Of a DNA stretch of 64,000 nucleotides, positions 1-9,762 are shown in pieces. Source of the stretch: Arthrobacter sp. V1I7 (GTDB lineage: Bacteria; Actinomycetota; Actinomycetes; Actinomycetales; Micrococcaceae). The stretch covers positions 3,782,001 to 3,846,000 of the forward strand of contig NZ_JAUSYS010000001.1 of NCBI RefSeq assembly GCF_030817015.1. Direction: 5' to 3'. The stretch's first letter is position 1. Each line of letters begins with the position of its first letter. The notes beneath the pieces were generated by a model. It saw only the letters and a list, made by a program, of their open reading frames with translations. It ran no database searches and had not been told where the DNA came from. Position numbers and translations under genes: made by a program.

Positions 1-1
1 G

Positions 2-208
2 GAGACATTGCTCAAGGCGATCAGGCTCAAACAGCGGGTGGTGATGAACGTCGTGGACAGCATGGGGAATGCCGTCCGCGAAACGGTTGTTCCGGTAGCT
101 GTGAACGGTGGACGGGTGCGGGTCTTCGATCCGGAAAAGGAAACCGAACGCGTCCTGTCCATCCACCGGATTATTGATGTAGAAGCCGCTGAGGAATTGC
201 TCCAGTGA
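2..208 (+). CDS. C-terminal end of a helicase-associated (WYL-like) protein, partial
   Basis: An open frame enters from the left edge and stops at 206-208, so only about 68 C-terminal residues are present. The piece reads LLKAIRLKQRVVMNVVDSMG, then VVPVAVNGGRVRVFD and an S-I-H-R-I ending. This is the pattern of the WYL-like domain that closes the actinobacterial helicase-associated proteins. Those are typically encoded directly before an XPB-type helicase, as here, and the next gene's GTG overlaps this stop by four bases, so the two should be co-translated. Its function is probably DNA repair or regulation together with the helicase, but this is inferred from position and a weak fold resemblance only. 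Confidence 0.7.
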   Translation, partial: ETLLKAIRLKQRVVMNVVDSMGNAVRETVVPVAVNGGRVRVFDPEKETERVLSIHRIIDVEAAEELLQ

Positions 209-1851
209 ATGACGGACCCCTGATCGTCCAGAGTGACAAGACCATCCTGCTCGAAGTCGACCACGAACTGGCCACCGAAGCGCGCCACGCCATCGCCGCC
301 TTTGCCGAGCTGGAGCGCGCCCCGGAGCACGTGCACAGTTACCGGCTGACGCCGCTGGGCCTCTGGAATGCCCGGGCCGCCGGTCTCGACGCCGAAAAGG
401 TTCTGGACACGCTGCTGAAATACTCCCGGTTCCCGGTGCCGCACTCGCTGCTGATCGACGTGGAAGAGACCATGTCCCGTTACGGCCGGCTGCGGCTCGA
501 AAAGGATCCGCAGCACGGCCTGGTGATGCGCACCTCCGACTATCCGGTGTTGGAGGAGGTCAGCCGCGCCAGGAAGATCGCTCCCTTGCTGGGTCCGCGG
601 ATCGACGGTGAGACCGTGGTAGTGCATTCCTCCCAGCGCGGGCAGCTCAAGCAGCTGCTGCTCAAGCTCGGTTGGCCCGCCGAGGACCTGGCGGGCTACG
701 TCGACGGGACGCCCCATCCGATCATGCTGGACGAGTCCGGCTGGAAGCTCCGCCCCTACCAGCAGCTGGCGATGGAAAACTTCTGGGCCGGCGGCAGCGG
801 CGTCGTCGTGCTCCCCTGCGGAGCCGGCAAGACGCTGGTAGGCGCCGCGGCGATGGCCACGAGCTCCACCACTACCCTGATCCTGGTGACCAACACGGTG
901 TCCGCGCGTCAGTGGAAGGATGAGCTGCTCAAGCGGACCTCGTTGACCGAAGAAGAGATCGGCGAATATTCGGGCTCCGTCAAGGAGGTCCGTCCGGTCA
1001 CAATCGCCACGTACCAGGTCTTGACCACGAAGCGGGGCGGGTTGTATCCCCATCTGGAGCTCGTGGACGGCAATGACTGGGGACTCATTATCTACGACGA
1101 GGTCCATCTGCTGCCCGCCCCGATTTTCCGGATGACGGCCGACCTGCAGGCGCGCCGCCGGCTGGGCCTCACCGCCACCCTGGTCCGCGAGGACGGGCGT
1201 GAGGGCGAGGTCTTCAGCCTGATCGGGCCCAAGCGCTATGACGCGCCGTGGAAGGACATCGAGGCGCAGGGGTACATTGCACCGGCGGACTGCGTGGAGG
1301 TCCGGATCGACTTGCCGCGTGACGAGCGCGTCGCCTACGCCATGGCCGAGGATGCGGACAAGTACCGGCTGTGCTCCACCTCGGAGTCCAAAACCCTCGT
1401 GGTGGAGCAGCTCGTCGCCGAGCACGCCGGTGAGCAGCTCCTCGTGATCGGGCAGTACATCGACCAGCTGGACGAGATCGGCGAGCGCCTGAAGGCGCCT
1501 GTGATCAAGGGCGAGACCTCCGTGAAGGAGCGCCAGAAGCTCTTCAACGCTTTCAGAGCCGGCGAGGTCCAGACCCTGGTGGTGTCCAAGGTTGCCAATT
1601 TCTCGATCGACCTGCCCGAGGCCTCGGTGGCAATCCAGGTCTCCGGGTCCTTCGGCTCCCGCCAGGAGGAAGCCCAGCGGCTCGGGCGGCTGCTGCGGCC
1701 GAAGAAGGACGGCCGCGCCGCCCGCTTTTACTCGCTCGTGGCCCGCGACACCCTGGACCAGGATTTCGCCGCCAAGCGCCAGCGCTTCCTCGCCGAGCAG
1801 GGCTACGCGTACCGGATCATGGACGCCAAGGACGTGGGCGCCGCAGGCTAG
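205..1851 (+). CDS. XPB/Ssl2-type DNA repair helicase (superfamily 2)
   Basis: A 548-residue ATP-dependent DNA helicase of the bacterial XPB family. Walker A is GAGKT at residues 206-210 and the DEVH box is at 298-301. A T-A-T motif at 323-325 is followed directly by the R-E-D of the XPB 'RED' motif (about 328-330). Near the C-terminus QRLGRLLRP is motif VI with its arginine finger. The first 175 residues match the N-terminal domain of bacterial XPB. The length is normal for the family. The GTG start overlaps the previous stop (GTGA), so translation is coupled to the WYL-like partner. Family members unwind DNA 3' to 5' and are thought to act in excision repair; the exact bacterial pathway is less settled. 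Confidence 0.93.
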   Translation: MNDGPLIVQSDKTILLEVDHELATEARHAIAAFAELERAPEHVHSYRLTPLGLWNARAAGLDAEKVLDTLLKYSRFPVPHSLLIDVEETMSRYGRLRLEKDPQHGLVMRTSDYPVLEEVSRARKIAPLLGPRIDGETVVVHSSQRGQLKQLLLKLGWPAEDLAGYVDGTPHPIMLDESGWKLRPYQQLAMENFWAGGSGVVVLPCGAGKTLVGAAAMATSSTTTLILVTNTVSARQWKDELLKRTSLTEEEIGEYSGSVKEVRPVTIATYQVLTTKRGGLYPHLELVDGNDWGLIIYDEVHLLPAPIFRMTADLQARRRLGLTATLVREDGREGEVFSLIGPKRYDAPWKDIEAQGYIAPADCVEVRIDLPRDERVAYAMAEDADKYRLCSTSESKTLVVEQLVAEHAGEQLLVIGQYIDQLDEIGERLKAPVIKGETSVKERQKLFNAFRAGEVQTLVVSKVANFSIDLPEASVAIQVSGSFGSRQEEAQRLGRLLRPKKDGRAARFYSLVARDTLDQDFAAKRQRFLAEQGYAYRIMDAKDVGAAG

Positions 1852-1907
1852 CTCGCCCAGAAAACGCACATCCGCCATTCAGAAAACTCCCAGAGTCTGG
1901 GAGCATC

Positions 1908-2627
1908 ATGGGAATTATGAAAAAGACCGGTCCCGAAGCCAAGCTCCTCGTCGTCGATGATGAACCGAACATCCGCGAGCTGCTCTCCACCTCCCTCCGC
2001 TTCGCCGGCTTCGAGGTAGTCTCGGCGGCTAACGGGCGGGACGCGCTGGCCGCGGCCGAGCTGCACTCCCCCGACCTGGCCGTGCTGGATGTCATGCTGC
2101 CGGACATGGACGGCTTCACCGTCACGCGCCGGTTGCGTGCCGCGGGCAAGCATTTCCCCGTGCTGTTCCTGACCGCGAAAGACGACACGGAGGACAAGGT
2201 GATGGGGCTGACGGTCGGCGGCGACGATTACGTCACGAAGCCCTTCAGCCTCGACGAAGTCGTGGCGCGCATCCGCGCCGTGCTGCGCCGCACCCAGCCG
2301 CTGCAGGACGATGACGCGGTGATCCGGGTGGACGATCTGGCGCTCGACGACGACGCCCACGAGGTACGTCGCGGCGGCACCGTGATCGAGCTCTCCCCGA
2401 CCGAGTTCAAACTCCTGCGCTACCTCATGCTCAACCCGAACCGGGTCCTGTCCAAGGCCCAGATCCTGGATCATGTCTGGGAATACGACTTCAACGGGGA
2501 TGCCTCGATCGTCGAGTCCTACATCTCCTACCTGCGCCGCAAGGTGGACATCGATCCGGATGCCCCGGCGCTGATCCAGACCAAGCGCGGCGTCGGCTAC
2601 GTGCTGCGGACGGCAGAGAAGCGCTGA
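1908..2627 (+). CDS. OmpR/PhoB-family response regulator
   Basis: A 239-residue DNA-binding response regulator. The receiver domain has the acidic pair D17-D18, phospho-acceptor D61 (in VLDVMLPDMDG), T89 and K111 (KPFSLDE). The C-terminal winged helix from about residue 137 has the E-L-S-P-T-E-F-K-L-L-R-Y-L signature and ends in KRGVGYVLR. It most resembles the MprA/TcrA-like regulators of Actinobacteria. The ATG at 1908 has little upstream Shine-Dalgarno; a second in-frame ATG four codons on is also possible. The cognate kinase starts two bases after the stop, so the pair forms one operon. The stimulus cannot be read from sequence. Confidence 0.93.
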   Translation: MGIMKKTGPEAKLLVVDDEPNIRELLSTSLRFAGFEVVSAANGRDALAAAELHSPDLAVLDVMLPDMDGFTVTRRLRAAGKHFPVLFLTAKDDTEDKVMGLTVGGDDYVTKPFSLDEVVARIRAVLRRTQPLQDDDAVIRVDDLALDDDAHEVRRGGTVIELSPTEFKLLRYLMLNPNRVLSKAQILDHVWEYDFNGDASIVESYISYLRRKVDIDPDAPALIQTKRGVGYVLRTAEKR

Positions 2628-2629
2628 CC

Positions 2630-4159
2630 TTGCTGCGGCGTTGGAAGTCGGCCCCACTAAGGTCCCAGCTCGTCGCCATCATGACGGCGCTGATGCTGGT
2701 GGCACTCACCGCCACCGGCGCCGGCACCCTGACGCTGCTGCACAGCTACCTGCAGGGGCAGGTGGACGACAAGCTCAAAGCCGCCGTCGACTCCGTGCGC
2801 CAGCAGAAGTCCTTCAGCCAGCTGCAGGAACAAAACCCCAACATCCCCACCGACTATTCGCTGATGCTCTTCAGCCCCGGGCTGCCCGCCTATCCGTTCG
2901 GCGGCGACAAGGAATCACGCCCCGACATCAGCAACATCTCCGCCGCCGAGGCCCGGGTCCGCCAGCAGGCGCCCTACCAGGTCCGCGGAACGGACGGGCA
3001 CAACTGGCGGGTGGTGGCCCTCAGCGTGGTGGATTCGAACGGGCGCACCTCGGTGGTGGTGATCGGGCTTCCCCTCGCACCGGTGGACTCCGTGATGGAA
3101 CACGCCGTCCTGGTGGTGGTCGGCGTCGGACTGCTGACCCTGGTGCTGGCCTTCCTGATCGCCACCTGGAGCATCTCCCGGTCCTTCAGGCCGTTGGCCC
3201 GGGTGGAGAAAACCGCGGCGGCCATCGCCGCCGGGGACCTCTCGAGACGCGTGGAAATCGAAAACCCTAACACCGAAGTCGGCAGGCTGGGCAGTTCCCT
3301 CAACGCCATGCTGGCGCACATTGAATCGGCCTTCGCCGCCCGGATGGCGTCCGAGGAGCGGATGCGCCGCTTCGCCGCCGATGCCTCCCATGAACTGCGG
3401 ACCCCGCTCGTGACCATCCGCGGGTTCTCCGAACTGTACCGGCACGGCGCCCTGTCCACCCCGGAGGACGTCGCCACGGCGATGGGGCGGATCGAAAGTG
3501 AAGCCAAGCGGATGGGAACCATGGTCGAGGACCTGCTGCTGCTGGCCCGGATCGACGAGCAGCGCCCGCTTGCCCGGAAGCCTGTGGACCTGTTGCTGCT
3601 CGCGCACGACGCCGTAGTGGACACCCAGGCCAGCGACCGCAACCGCACCATTTCCCTCACCGGTCTCGACGGCGGTCCTGCCACCGCCGCCCCCGTGCTG
3701 GGCGACGAGGCAAAACTGCGGCAGGTGATCGGCAACCTTGTCGGCAATGCCTTGCGCTACACACCGGAGGGCACGCCCATCGAACTCGCCGTCGGTGTCC
3801 GGACCTCCGAGGACGGGACGCGGCACTCGGTGATGGAGGTCCGCGACCATGGTCCGGGCGTCCCCGAGGAGGAAGCCGCACGGATCTTTGAGCGCTTCTA
3901 CCGCGCGGACACCTCACGGACGCGGGAAACCGGCGGCAGCGGGCTGGGGCTCGCGATCGTTGCGGCCATCGTCGGTTCCCATGCCGGCACGGTCCAGGTC
4001 AAGAAGACCGACGGCGGCGGCGCCACCCTGGTCGTGAGCCTTCCGTACCTGGACGAGGCCTTGACCGAGGAGGCCTCAGCGGAGGAGGCCTCAGCGGACG
4101 GCGGCAGGGCACACGGCGGCAGGGCAAGCGCAGGCCCCGGAGACGCAGCCGCCGCCTAG
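2630..4159 (+). CDS. Sensor histidine kinase (HAMP, HisKA, HATPase)
   Basis: A 509-residue membrane sensor kinase partnered with the preceding regulator. A first membrane helix lies at about residues 14-38 and a second at about 158-182, enclosing an extracellular sensor of about 120 residues. A HAMP linker follows, then the H box ASHELRTPL with the phospho-histidine near residue 254. The N box is GNLVGNALRYTP, G1 is DHGPGVP and G2 is GSGLGLAIV, so the ATPase domain is complete. The start is TTG, two bases past the regulator's stop. The last 35 residues are a low-complexity Glu-Ala-Ser and Gly-Gly-Arg tail with an internal duplication (EEASA twice), not part of the catalytic fold. Confidence 0.92.
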   Translation: MLRRWKSAPLRSQLVAIMTALMLVALTATGAGTLTLLHSYLQGQVDDKLKAAVDSVRQQKSFSQLQEQNPNIPTDYSLMLFSPGLPAYPFGGDKESRPDISNISAAEARVRQQAPYQVRGTDGHNWRVVALSVVDSNGRTSVVVIGLPLAPVDSVMEHAVLVVVGVGLLTLVLAFLIATWSISRSFRPLARVEKTAAAIAAGDLSRRVEIENPNTEVGRLGSSLNAMLAHIESAFAARMASEERMRRFAADASHELRTPLVTIRGFSELYRHGALSTPEDVATAMGRIESEAKRMGTMVEDLLLLARIDEQRPLARKPVDLLLLAHDAVVDTQASDRNRTISLTGLDGGPATAAPVLGDEAKLRQVIGNLVGNALRYTPEGTPIELAVGVRTSEDGTRHSVMEVRDHGPGVPEEEAARIFERFYRADTSRTRETGGSGLGLAIVAAIVGSHAGTVQVKKTDGGGATLVVSLPYLDEALTEEASAEEASADGGRAHGGRASAGPGDAAAA

Positions 4160-4372
4160 ATTTCTTTGGTGGCACGCTGTCGCTTGGGCTGCCGGTGTCC
4201 CGCCCGCCCGGGCCGGCCTGCGGTTGTCCACATAGCCAAGCCGGCCGCAGTCAGCGCCAGCCTTCCCTGCCTAGTCTGGTGGTGTCCGGAAAGCCCGGAC
4301 GAGCCAGCCCCCTCCGGCGTCGCCTGCGCGACGACGGACCGGGGCTGCTCCCAGACTCCGGGAGGCTAATCC

Positions 4373-4660
4373 ATGAGCATCATCTCCGTCGACACTGAAC
4401 TGCTCCAGCTGAAGTCAGCAAATGTAAAGGCAACGGTCGAGCGGATCAGCTCCGACGTTCAGGCCATGAAGCTGGGCCTCGACGAGCTGCAGGCCAGCTG
4501 GCGCGGCGCGGCGGCGAGCAACTTCCAGGCCCTCGTCGCCGAGTGGACCCTGACCCAGGGCAGGGTCGAAGCGTCCCTGGCCTCCATCAATCTGGCGCTC
4601 ACCGCGGCGGCGGCCAGCTATGACCAGACGGAGTTGAACAACACCCAGCGCTTCGGATAG
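4373..4660 (+). CDS. WXG100-family secreted protein (EsxA-like)
   Basis: A 95-residue helical-hairpin protein with the W-R-G turn at residues 43-45 and a Y-D-Q-T-E motif at 83-87. That motif fits the YxxxD/E secretion signal of type VII (ESX) substrates. Length and spacing are typical of the family. A strong GGGAGG precedes the ATG by about seven bases. No EccC, EccD or partner WXG gene lies nearby, so it is an orphan in this window and must use a secretion system encoded elsewhere, if it is secreted at all. The 213 bases upstream hold its likely promoter but no clear second gene. Confidence 0.88.
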   Translation: MSIISVDTELLQLKSANVKATVERISSDVQAMKLGLDELQASWRGAAASNFQALVAEWTLTQGRVEASLASINLALTAAAASYDQTELNNTQRFG

Positions 4661-4720
4661 CAGCGCGCCAGGCCGGCCCCGTGCGGACCTCAGGCCTGCT
4701 GAAGGCCCTGATGACGGACC

Positions 4721-5773
4721 TCAAACCTCGGAAGGACCCGTACCGGACCCAGGCCCCGGAAGGCCCCGTGCCGGACCCCAGGTCTCCGGGGTGCCCTGAT
4801 GGAAGCGGAGCCGCCATTGGGCGCCGTCACGGACCCATAGGGAGCTGCGCAGGGTCGTCCGGGAGCGGGCGTAGCTGCGGTAGGTCAGCAGGACAGTGCT
4901 TTCACTCAGGCGGTCGGCGCCCAGCAGCTCCAGCTCGATGGGGCCCGCAGGGCTCTCCTCCAGCTCCATCATCACGGCATCCCGGGTCCAGATCCGGCCC
5001 GAGCTCCCGATCTCGGTGAAGTCCGGATGCAGCAGCACGCCCGTGCGTCCGAGGTCTGCCCGGGTTTCCGGCCGGAGGAGCTCGCGTTCCAGCGCTTCGA
5101 CGATGGCCTCCGGGCTGGCGTCCGTGCCCGGGGCAGGCGTGGACTCCTCCTCGAGCTCGCTGAAGAGATCCGGCTCCTCGAATCCTCCGGCCTGGCCGAA
5201 GAGCTCCTGCTGGCTTGGCCGCGGCGACACTGCCGGAAGCGTTGGCGGCGCAGTTATGGGCGCGCGTGCTGCTGCGGGGTGCGGAACCTCGCTGGGGCTC
5301 TCCGCCGTCGTGCCGAAGCCGGGGCCCTGCCGCACCGCGACGCCCTGCTGGTAGGCAGTGGCCGCGGCTCTGGCGCGCTCATCGGCAGCCTCGTTCAGGT
5401 CGTGCCCGGCATGGCCGCGGACCCACTCGAACGTGTACTTGCGGCCACGCAGTTCCTGGTCGATCTCCTTGAGCAGTTCCACGTTCAGAACGGGCTTGCC
5501 GTCCGACTTGCGCCAGCCCTTCCGCTTCCAGCCCGGCATCCACTTCGTGACGGAGTTGATGACGTACTGGCTGTCACAGAGGATGTGCAGATCCTCGCCC
5601 GGGAGGTGCGCCGTGGACCGGAAAAGGTCCAGGACGGCCATCAGCTCACCCTGATTGTTGGTGCCATGCGGCCATCCCCCGGCCCGCCAGCAGTCATCGT
5701 TCACGTACCAGGCCCATCCGGCCGGGCCGGGATTTCCTAAAGCCGAACCGTCGGCCGCTGCTGTAATCGTCAC
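4721..5773 (-). CDS. rnhA: Ribonuclease HI fused to a SnoaL/DUF4440-like domain
   Basis: About 350 residues, more than twice the usual RNase HI. Residues 1-140 are RNase HI with all catalytic positions: D8 (ADGSALGNPGPAG), E43, D67 (CDSQYV), H121/H124 (RGHAGH) and D131. It should cleave RNA in RNA:DNA hybrids. After a Pro/Ala-rich linker, about residues 225-340 look like a DUF4440/NTF2 fold (EAIVEALERELLRPETRADL, then HPDFTEIGSSGRIWTR and a WRLRFHQ end). I chose the GTG at 5773 because the conserved domain begins there; the frame is open further upstream but only into GC-rich repeats. The role of the second domain is unknown. Confidence 0.85.
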   Translation of the reverse strand: MTITAAADGSALGNPGPAGWAWYVNDDCWRAGGWPHGTNNQGELMAVLDLFRSTAHLPGEDLHILCDSQYVINSVTKWMPGWKRKGWRKSDGKPVLNVELLKEIDQELRGRKYTFEWVRGHAGHDLNEAADERARAAATAYQQGVAVRQGPGFGTTAESPSEVPHPAAARAPITAPPTLPAVSPRPSQQELFGQAGGFEEPDLFSELEEESTPAPGTDASPEAIVEALERELLRPETRADLGRTGVLLHPDFTEIGSSGRIWTRDAVMMELEESPAGPIELELLGADRLSESTVLLTYRSYARSRTTLRSSLWVRDGAQWRLRFHQGTPETWGPARGLPGPGSGTGPSEV

Positions 5774-5819
5774 TGCACTATCCTGCCAGACCTCCCGCTC
5801 CGCACCCACGCATGCCTCC

Positions 5820-5915
5820 CCGCCCCGCCAGGACCCACCCCGCCAGGACCTGGGCTCGCCCGGCCACCCGGCCCCCGCCAGGACCTGGGCCGGAAGGACC
5901 TGGGCCCGCCCAGGC
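5820..5915. repeat. GC-rich degenerate repeat based on CCAGGACCTGGGC
   Basis: Upstream of the RNase HI start the unit CCAGGACCTGGGC, or close variants, recurs at about 5838-5850 and 5878-5890, with partial copies around 5827 and 5897. It is a self-complementary, almost pure G+C stretch. It may form hairpins between the divergently read rnhA and groL flanks, and no promoter stands out within it. Confidence 0.5.
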
Positions 5916-5976
5916 CGCCCTGCCACCCGCCGGCCGGGACCGGGGGCAATGCCGGGCAGAGCGGCGGGTTAACGCC

Positions 5977-6010
5977 GGCGGCGGTCCCACCCTGAGGTGG
6001 AACCGCCGCC
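5977..6010 (-). terminator. Hairpin downstream of groL
   Basis: A 14-bp stem (5977-5990 with 5997-6010, one G-U pair) closes a six-base loop, 53 bases after the groL stop in groL's direction. There is no T-run, which is common for actinobacterial terminators. It probably ends or stabilises the groL message. Confidence 0.6.
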
Positions 6011-6062
6011 GTTGAACTATGCGTTCAGCGCTGATGTGTTCAGCGAAGGGAGAGCCGGGTGG

Positions 6063-7808
<1,746 letters not shown>

Positions 7809-7881
7809 TCACCCAGCCAGGTATTTCTTTCGCTCCCAGTCCGTCTGCCGCACTTCGTTACCGGTGGAACCGGGCGTCGTT

Positions 7882-7908
7882 TTAGCAGTCGATACGCGGG
7901 AGTGCTAA
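7882..7908. promoter_or_regulatory. CIRCE element 1 (HrcA operator)
   Basis: TTAGCAGTC, nine bases, then GAGTGCTAA: 17 of 18 matches to the CIRCE inverted repeat. It is the copy nearer to groL, about 180 bases from the ATG. Confidence 0.85.
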
Positions 7909-7912
7909 GTCA

Positions 7913-7942
7913 ATAATTAGCACTCCCCCGGGGAGAGTGCAA
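7913..7942 (-). promoter_or_regulatory. Possible groL promoter
   Basis: Read leftward, TTGCAC (complement of 7937-7942), an 18-base spacer and AATTAT (7913-7918) resemble a housekeeping promoter. CIRCE 2 covers the -35 and touches the -10; CIRCE 1 lies at the start of the transcript. The leader to groL would be about 200 bases. The assignment rests on sequence resemblance only. Confidence 0.45.
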
Positions 7943-7943
7943 G
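7917..7943. promoter_or_regulatory. CIRCE element 2 (HrcA operator)
   Basis: A perfect left half TTAGCACTC, nine bases, then GAGTGCAAG (7 of 9). It lies eight bases from CIRCE 1 and overlaps the likely groL promoter, so HrcA binding here would block RNA polymerase. Confidence 0.75.
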
Positions 7944-8016
7944 CAGTGCACGTCCCGCTGGGGGCCGTTTCGGCTCCCTGCCCGCCTTCTGTTGCGGCAC
8001 AATTCGCTACGGGCGA

Positions 8017-9354
8017 TCAACCGCCGCTGCTGCTGGCCGTTTCGCTTCCGCTCAAGGTGGCGTGGTTATCCGAGCCATAGTCGAACACCATGTAGTTCGC
8101 TGAGGTGACATCGCCATTGGAATCGAAGTTGATTACTCCGGATTGGCCGTCGTAGTCGGGGCGCTTGCCCGCGCGCAGGACGTCGATACAGGCCTGGTAG
8201 GACGTGCAGACCGCCGTTTCGCCGGCGGGCTGTGCCCCGCCGGCGGGCTGCACCGCGCCTCCGGAGACGGCGATCAGCCGGGCCGCGATGGAGGTGCCTG
8301 CGTCGTCGTTTGCCGCTGCCGCCGCGATAACGGCCAGGTTGACCGCGTCGTATGTTTCTGCGGCAAAGGTCATGTCTTTCAGGCCTGGATCAACGGACAC
8401 CAGCTCGCCCTGGAAATGGGCCGAGGGAAAAACACCGGGCAGGATGCCGCGTGCCCCGTCGAGGGCTCCTGACCCGAGACCGGAGCCGTACTCGTTGACT
8501 GCGCCGTCGCTGAGGATGAGCTTTCGTCCCCCCAGACCGGCGTTGTTCAGCTCCGCGATGGCGCCTTGCGCACCGTCCCGGGCGACGAGCACGACGGCGT
8601 CCGGGGCTGCCGCCTTGGCGGCGGCGGCCGCCTGTTGCGCATGACCTGGCCTGAATTCCGCGACGGCCACCGGCCCCAGTCCGGCGTCTTTGGCCGCGGC
8701 GCCGACGGCGGCAGAGACGCCTTTGCCGTAGCCGCCTTCCTCGTACACGATGGCAAGGGTCTTGGCGCCGCCGTCCTTGGCGAGCTTGACGAGGACGGCG
8801 GCCTGGGCGACGTCGGCTGTGGAGGTCCGGAAATAGTACCCGCCGCTGTTGTAGGTGCTCAGTCCGCTGGCCGCGTTGGCAGGGGAAATCAGTGCGACCT
8901 TGGCGTTGGACAACACATCGATGGCGGCGGGGGCGCGGCTGGAGTCGGTCGGACCGATGACGACGTCCGCCTTGGCGGCCGCGAGCTCCTTGGCCTGGGC
9001 GGCGGTGTCTTCGCTGATGGTCTCGGGTAGCAGCTCGACCGGTTTGCCTTCATGTCCGCCGGCGGCGTTGATTTCGCGAACGGCAAGTTGTGCCGCCGCC
9101 AGCTGGGCGGTGTTGAGGAAGCCTTGCCTGCCGGTGTTGTCCAGGAGCAGGCCTACCCTGAGCGTGCCGTCGCCGCTGGCCTCAGCGCTCTGCACCCGGT
9201 CGCCGCCCGCGGGTGCCAGGCAGCCGGTCAGCGCCAGCAGCGCTGCGGCGCCCCCCGCGGCGGAGCGGCCCAGCCGCAGGGCGGCAGTCCGGCGTCGGAC
9301 GGGTTTGGGTCCGGCAGGATCACGCCTGGCGTGCGCTGCCGCAGGGACTGCCAC
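8017..9354 (-). CDS. ABC-type solute-binding lipoprotein, branched-chain amino acid (LIV) family
   Basis: A 445-residue periplasmic-binding-protein type 1 fold. An unusually long N-region of about 30 residues precedes a hydrophobic segment and an L-T-G-C lipobox with C45 as the lipidation site. The mature part has LRVGLLLDNTGRQGF, a conserved INAAGG stretch and VVIGPTDSSRAPAAIDVLSN, all typical of LivJ/LivK-like receptors. No permease or ATPase genes adjoin, so the substrate is unknown and it could act as an orphan sensor. The GTG at 9354 shares its last base with the cold-shock gene's stop, so the two are probably co-transcribed. The 315 bases between its end and groL hold the groL control region. 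Confidence 0.85.
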   Translation of the reverse strand: MAVPAAAHARRDPAGPKPVRRRTAALRLGRSAAGGAAALLALTGCLAPAGGDRVQSAEASGDGTLRVGLLLDNTGRQGFLNTAQLAAAQLAVREINAAGGHEGKPVELLPETISEDTAAQAKELAAAKADVVIGPTDSSRAPAAIDVLSNAKVALISPANAASGLSTYNSGGYYFRTSTADVAQAAVLVKLAKDGGAKTLAIVYEEGGYGKGVSAAVGAAAKDAGLGPVAVAEFRPGHAQQAAAAAKAAAPDAVVLVARDGAQGAIAELNNAGLGGRKLILSDGAVNEYGSGLGSGALDGARGILPGVFPSAHFQGELVSVDPGLKDMTFAAETYDAVNLAVIAAAAANDDAGTSIAARLIAVSGGAVQPAGGAQPAGETAVCTSYQACIDVLRAGKRPDYDGQSGVINFDSNGDVTSANYMVFDYGSDNHATLSGSETASSSGG

Positions 9355-9557
9355 TAGGCCGGCCGGACGCTTTCGGCCTGGGGGCCCTTCTCGCCCTCGC
9401 CCACTTCCAGTTCCACGCGCTGGCCCTCATCGAGGGCACGGTAGCCCTCGCCCACGATGGCTGACCAGTGCACGAAGACGTCATCGCCGGAGTTGTCCAC
9501 GGTGATGAAGCCGTAGCCCTTTTCGGCGTTGAACCACTTGACGGTTCCCAAGGCCAT
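9354..9557 (-). CDS. Cold-shock domain protein (Csp family)
   Basis: A 67-residue single OB-fold nucleic-acid binder. RNP1 is KGYGFITV (about residues 13-20) and RNP2 is VFVHWSAI (about 27-34), against the usual VFVHYSAI. It should bind single-stranded RNA or DNA as an RNA chaperone. I chose the ATG at 9557 because [10 protein letters not shown] is the family start; the frame upstream is open but not conserved. Its stop overlaps the start of the solute-binding lipoprotein by one base, an unusual operon partner. Confidence 0.93.
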   Translation of the reverse strand: MALGTVKWFNAEKGYGFITVDNSGDDVFVHWSAIVGEGYRALDEGQRVELEVGEGEKGPQAESVRPA

Positions 9558-9717
9558 GGTGCCCACACTTTCAGCTAGCTGGCGGTCGCCGCACCTCGAT
9601 GTGCGCCGCGGAATGCGAAAACGAAGTCCGCAAAACACTGTACCCGCGGCGGTGCGCCGGTGCGCAGGGTGCAGGCCGCGCCGGTGCCTAATAGTTATTC
9701 AGGCGTAACCGAACAGG

Positions 9718-9762
9718 GCTGCTGGAAGCCGGACCCCGGGGCTACTGGAAGCCGGGCCCGAG
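9718..9762. repeat. Short direct duplication at the end of the LytR_C gene
   Basis: GCTGCTGGAAGCCGGACCCCG (9718-9738) nearly repeats the gene end GCTACTGGAAGCCGGGCCCG (from 9741), period 23. The copy lies just beyond the stop codon of the leftward LytR_C gene. Confidence 0.6.
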
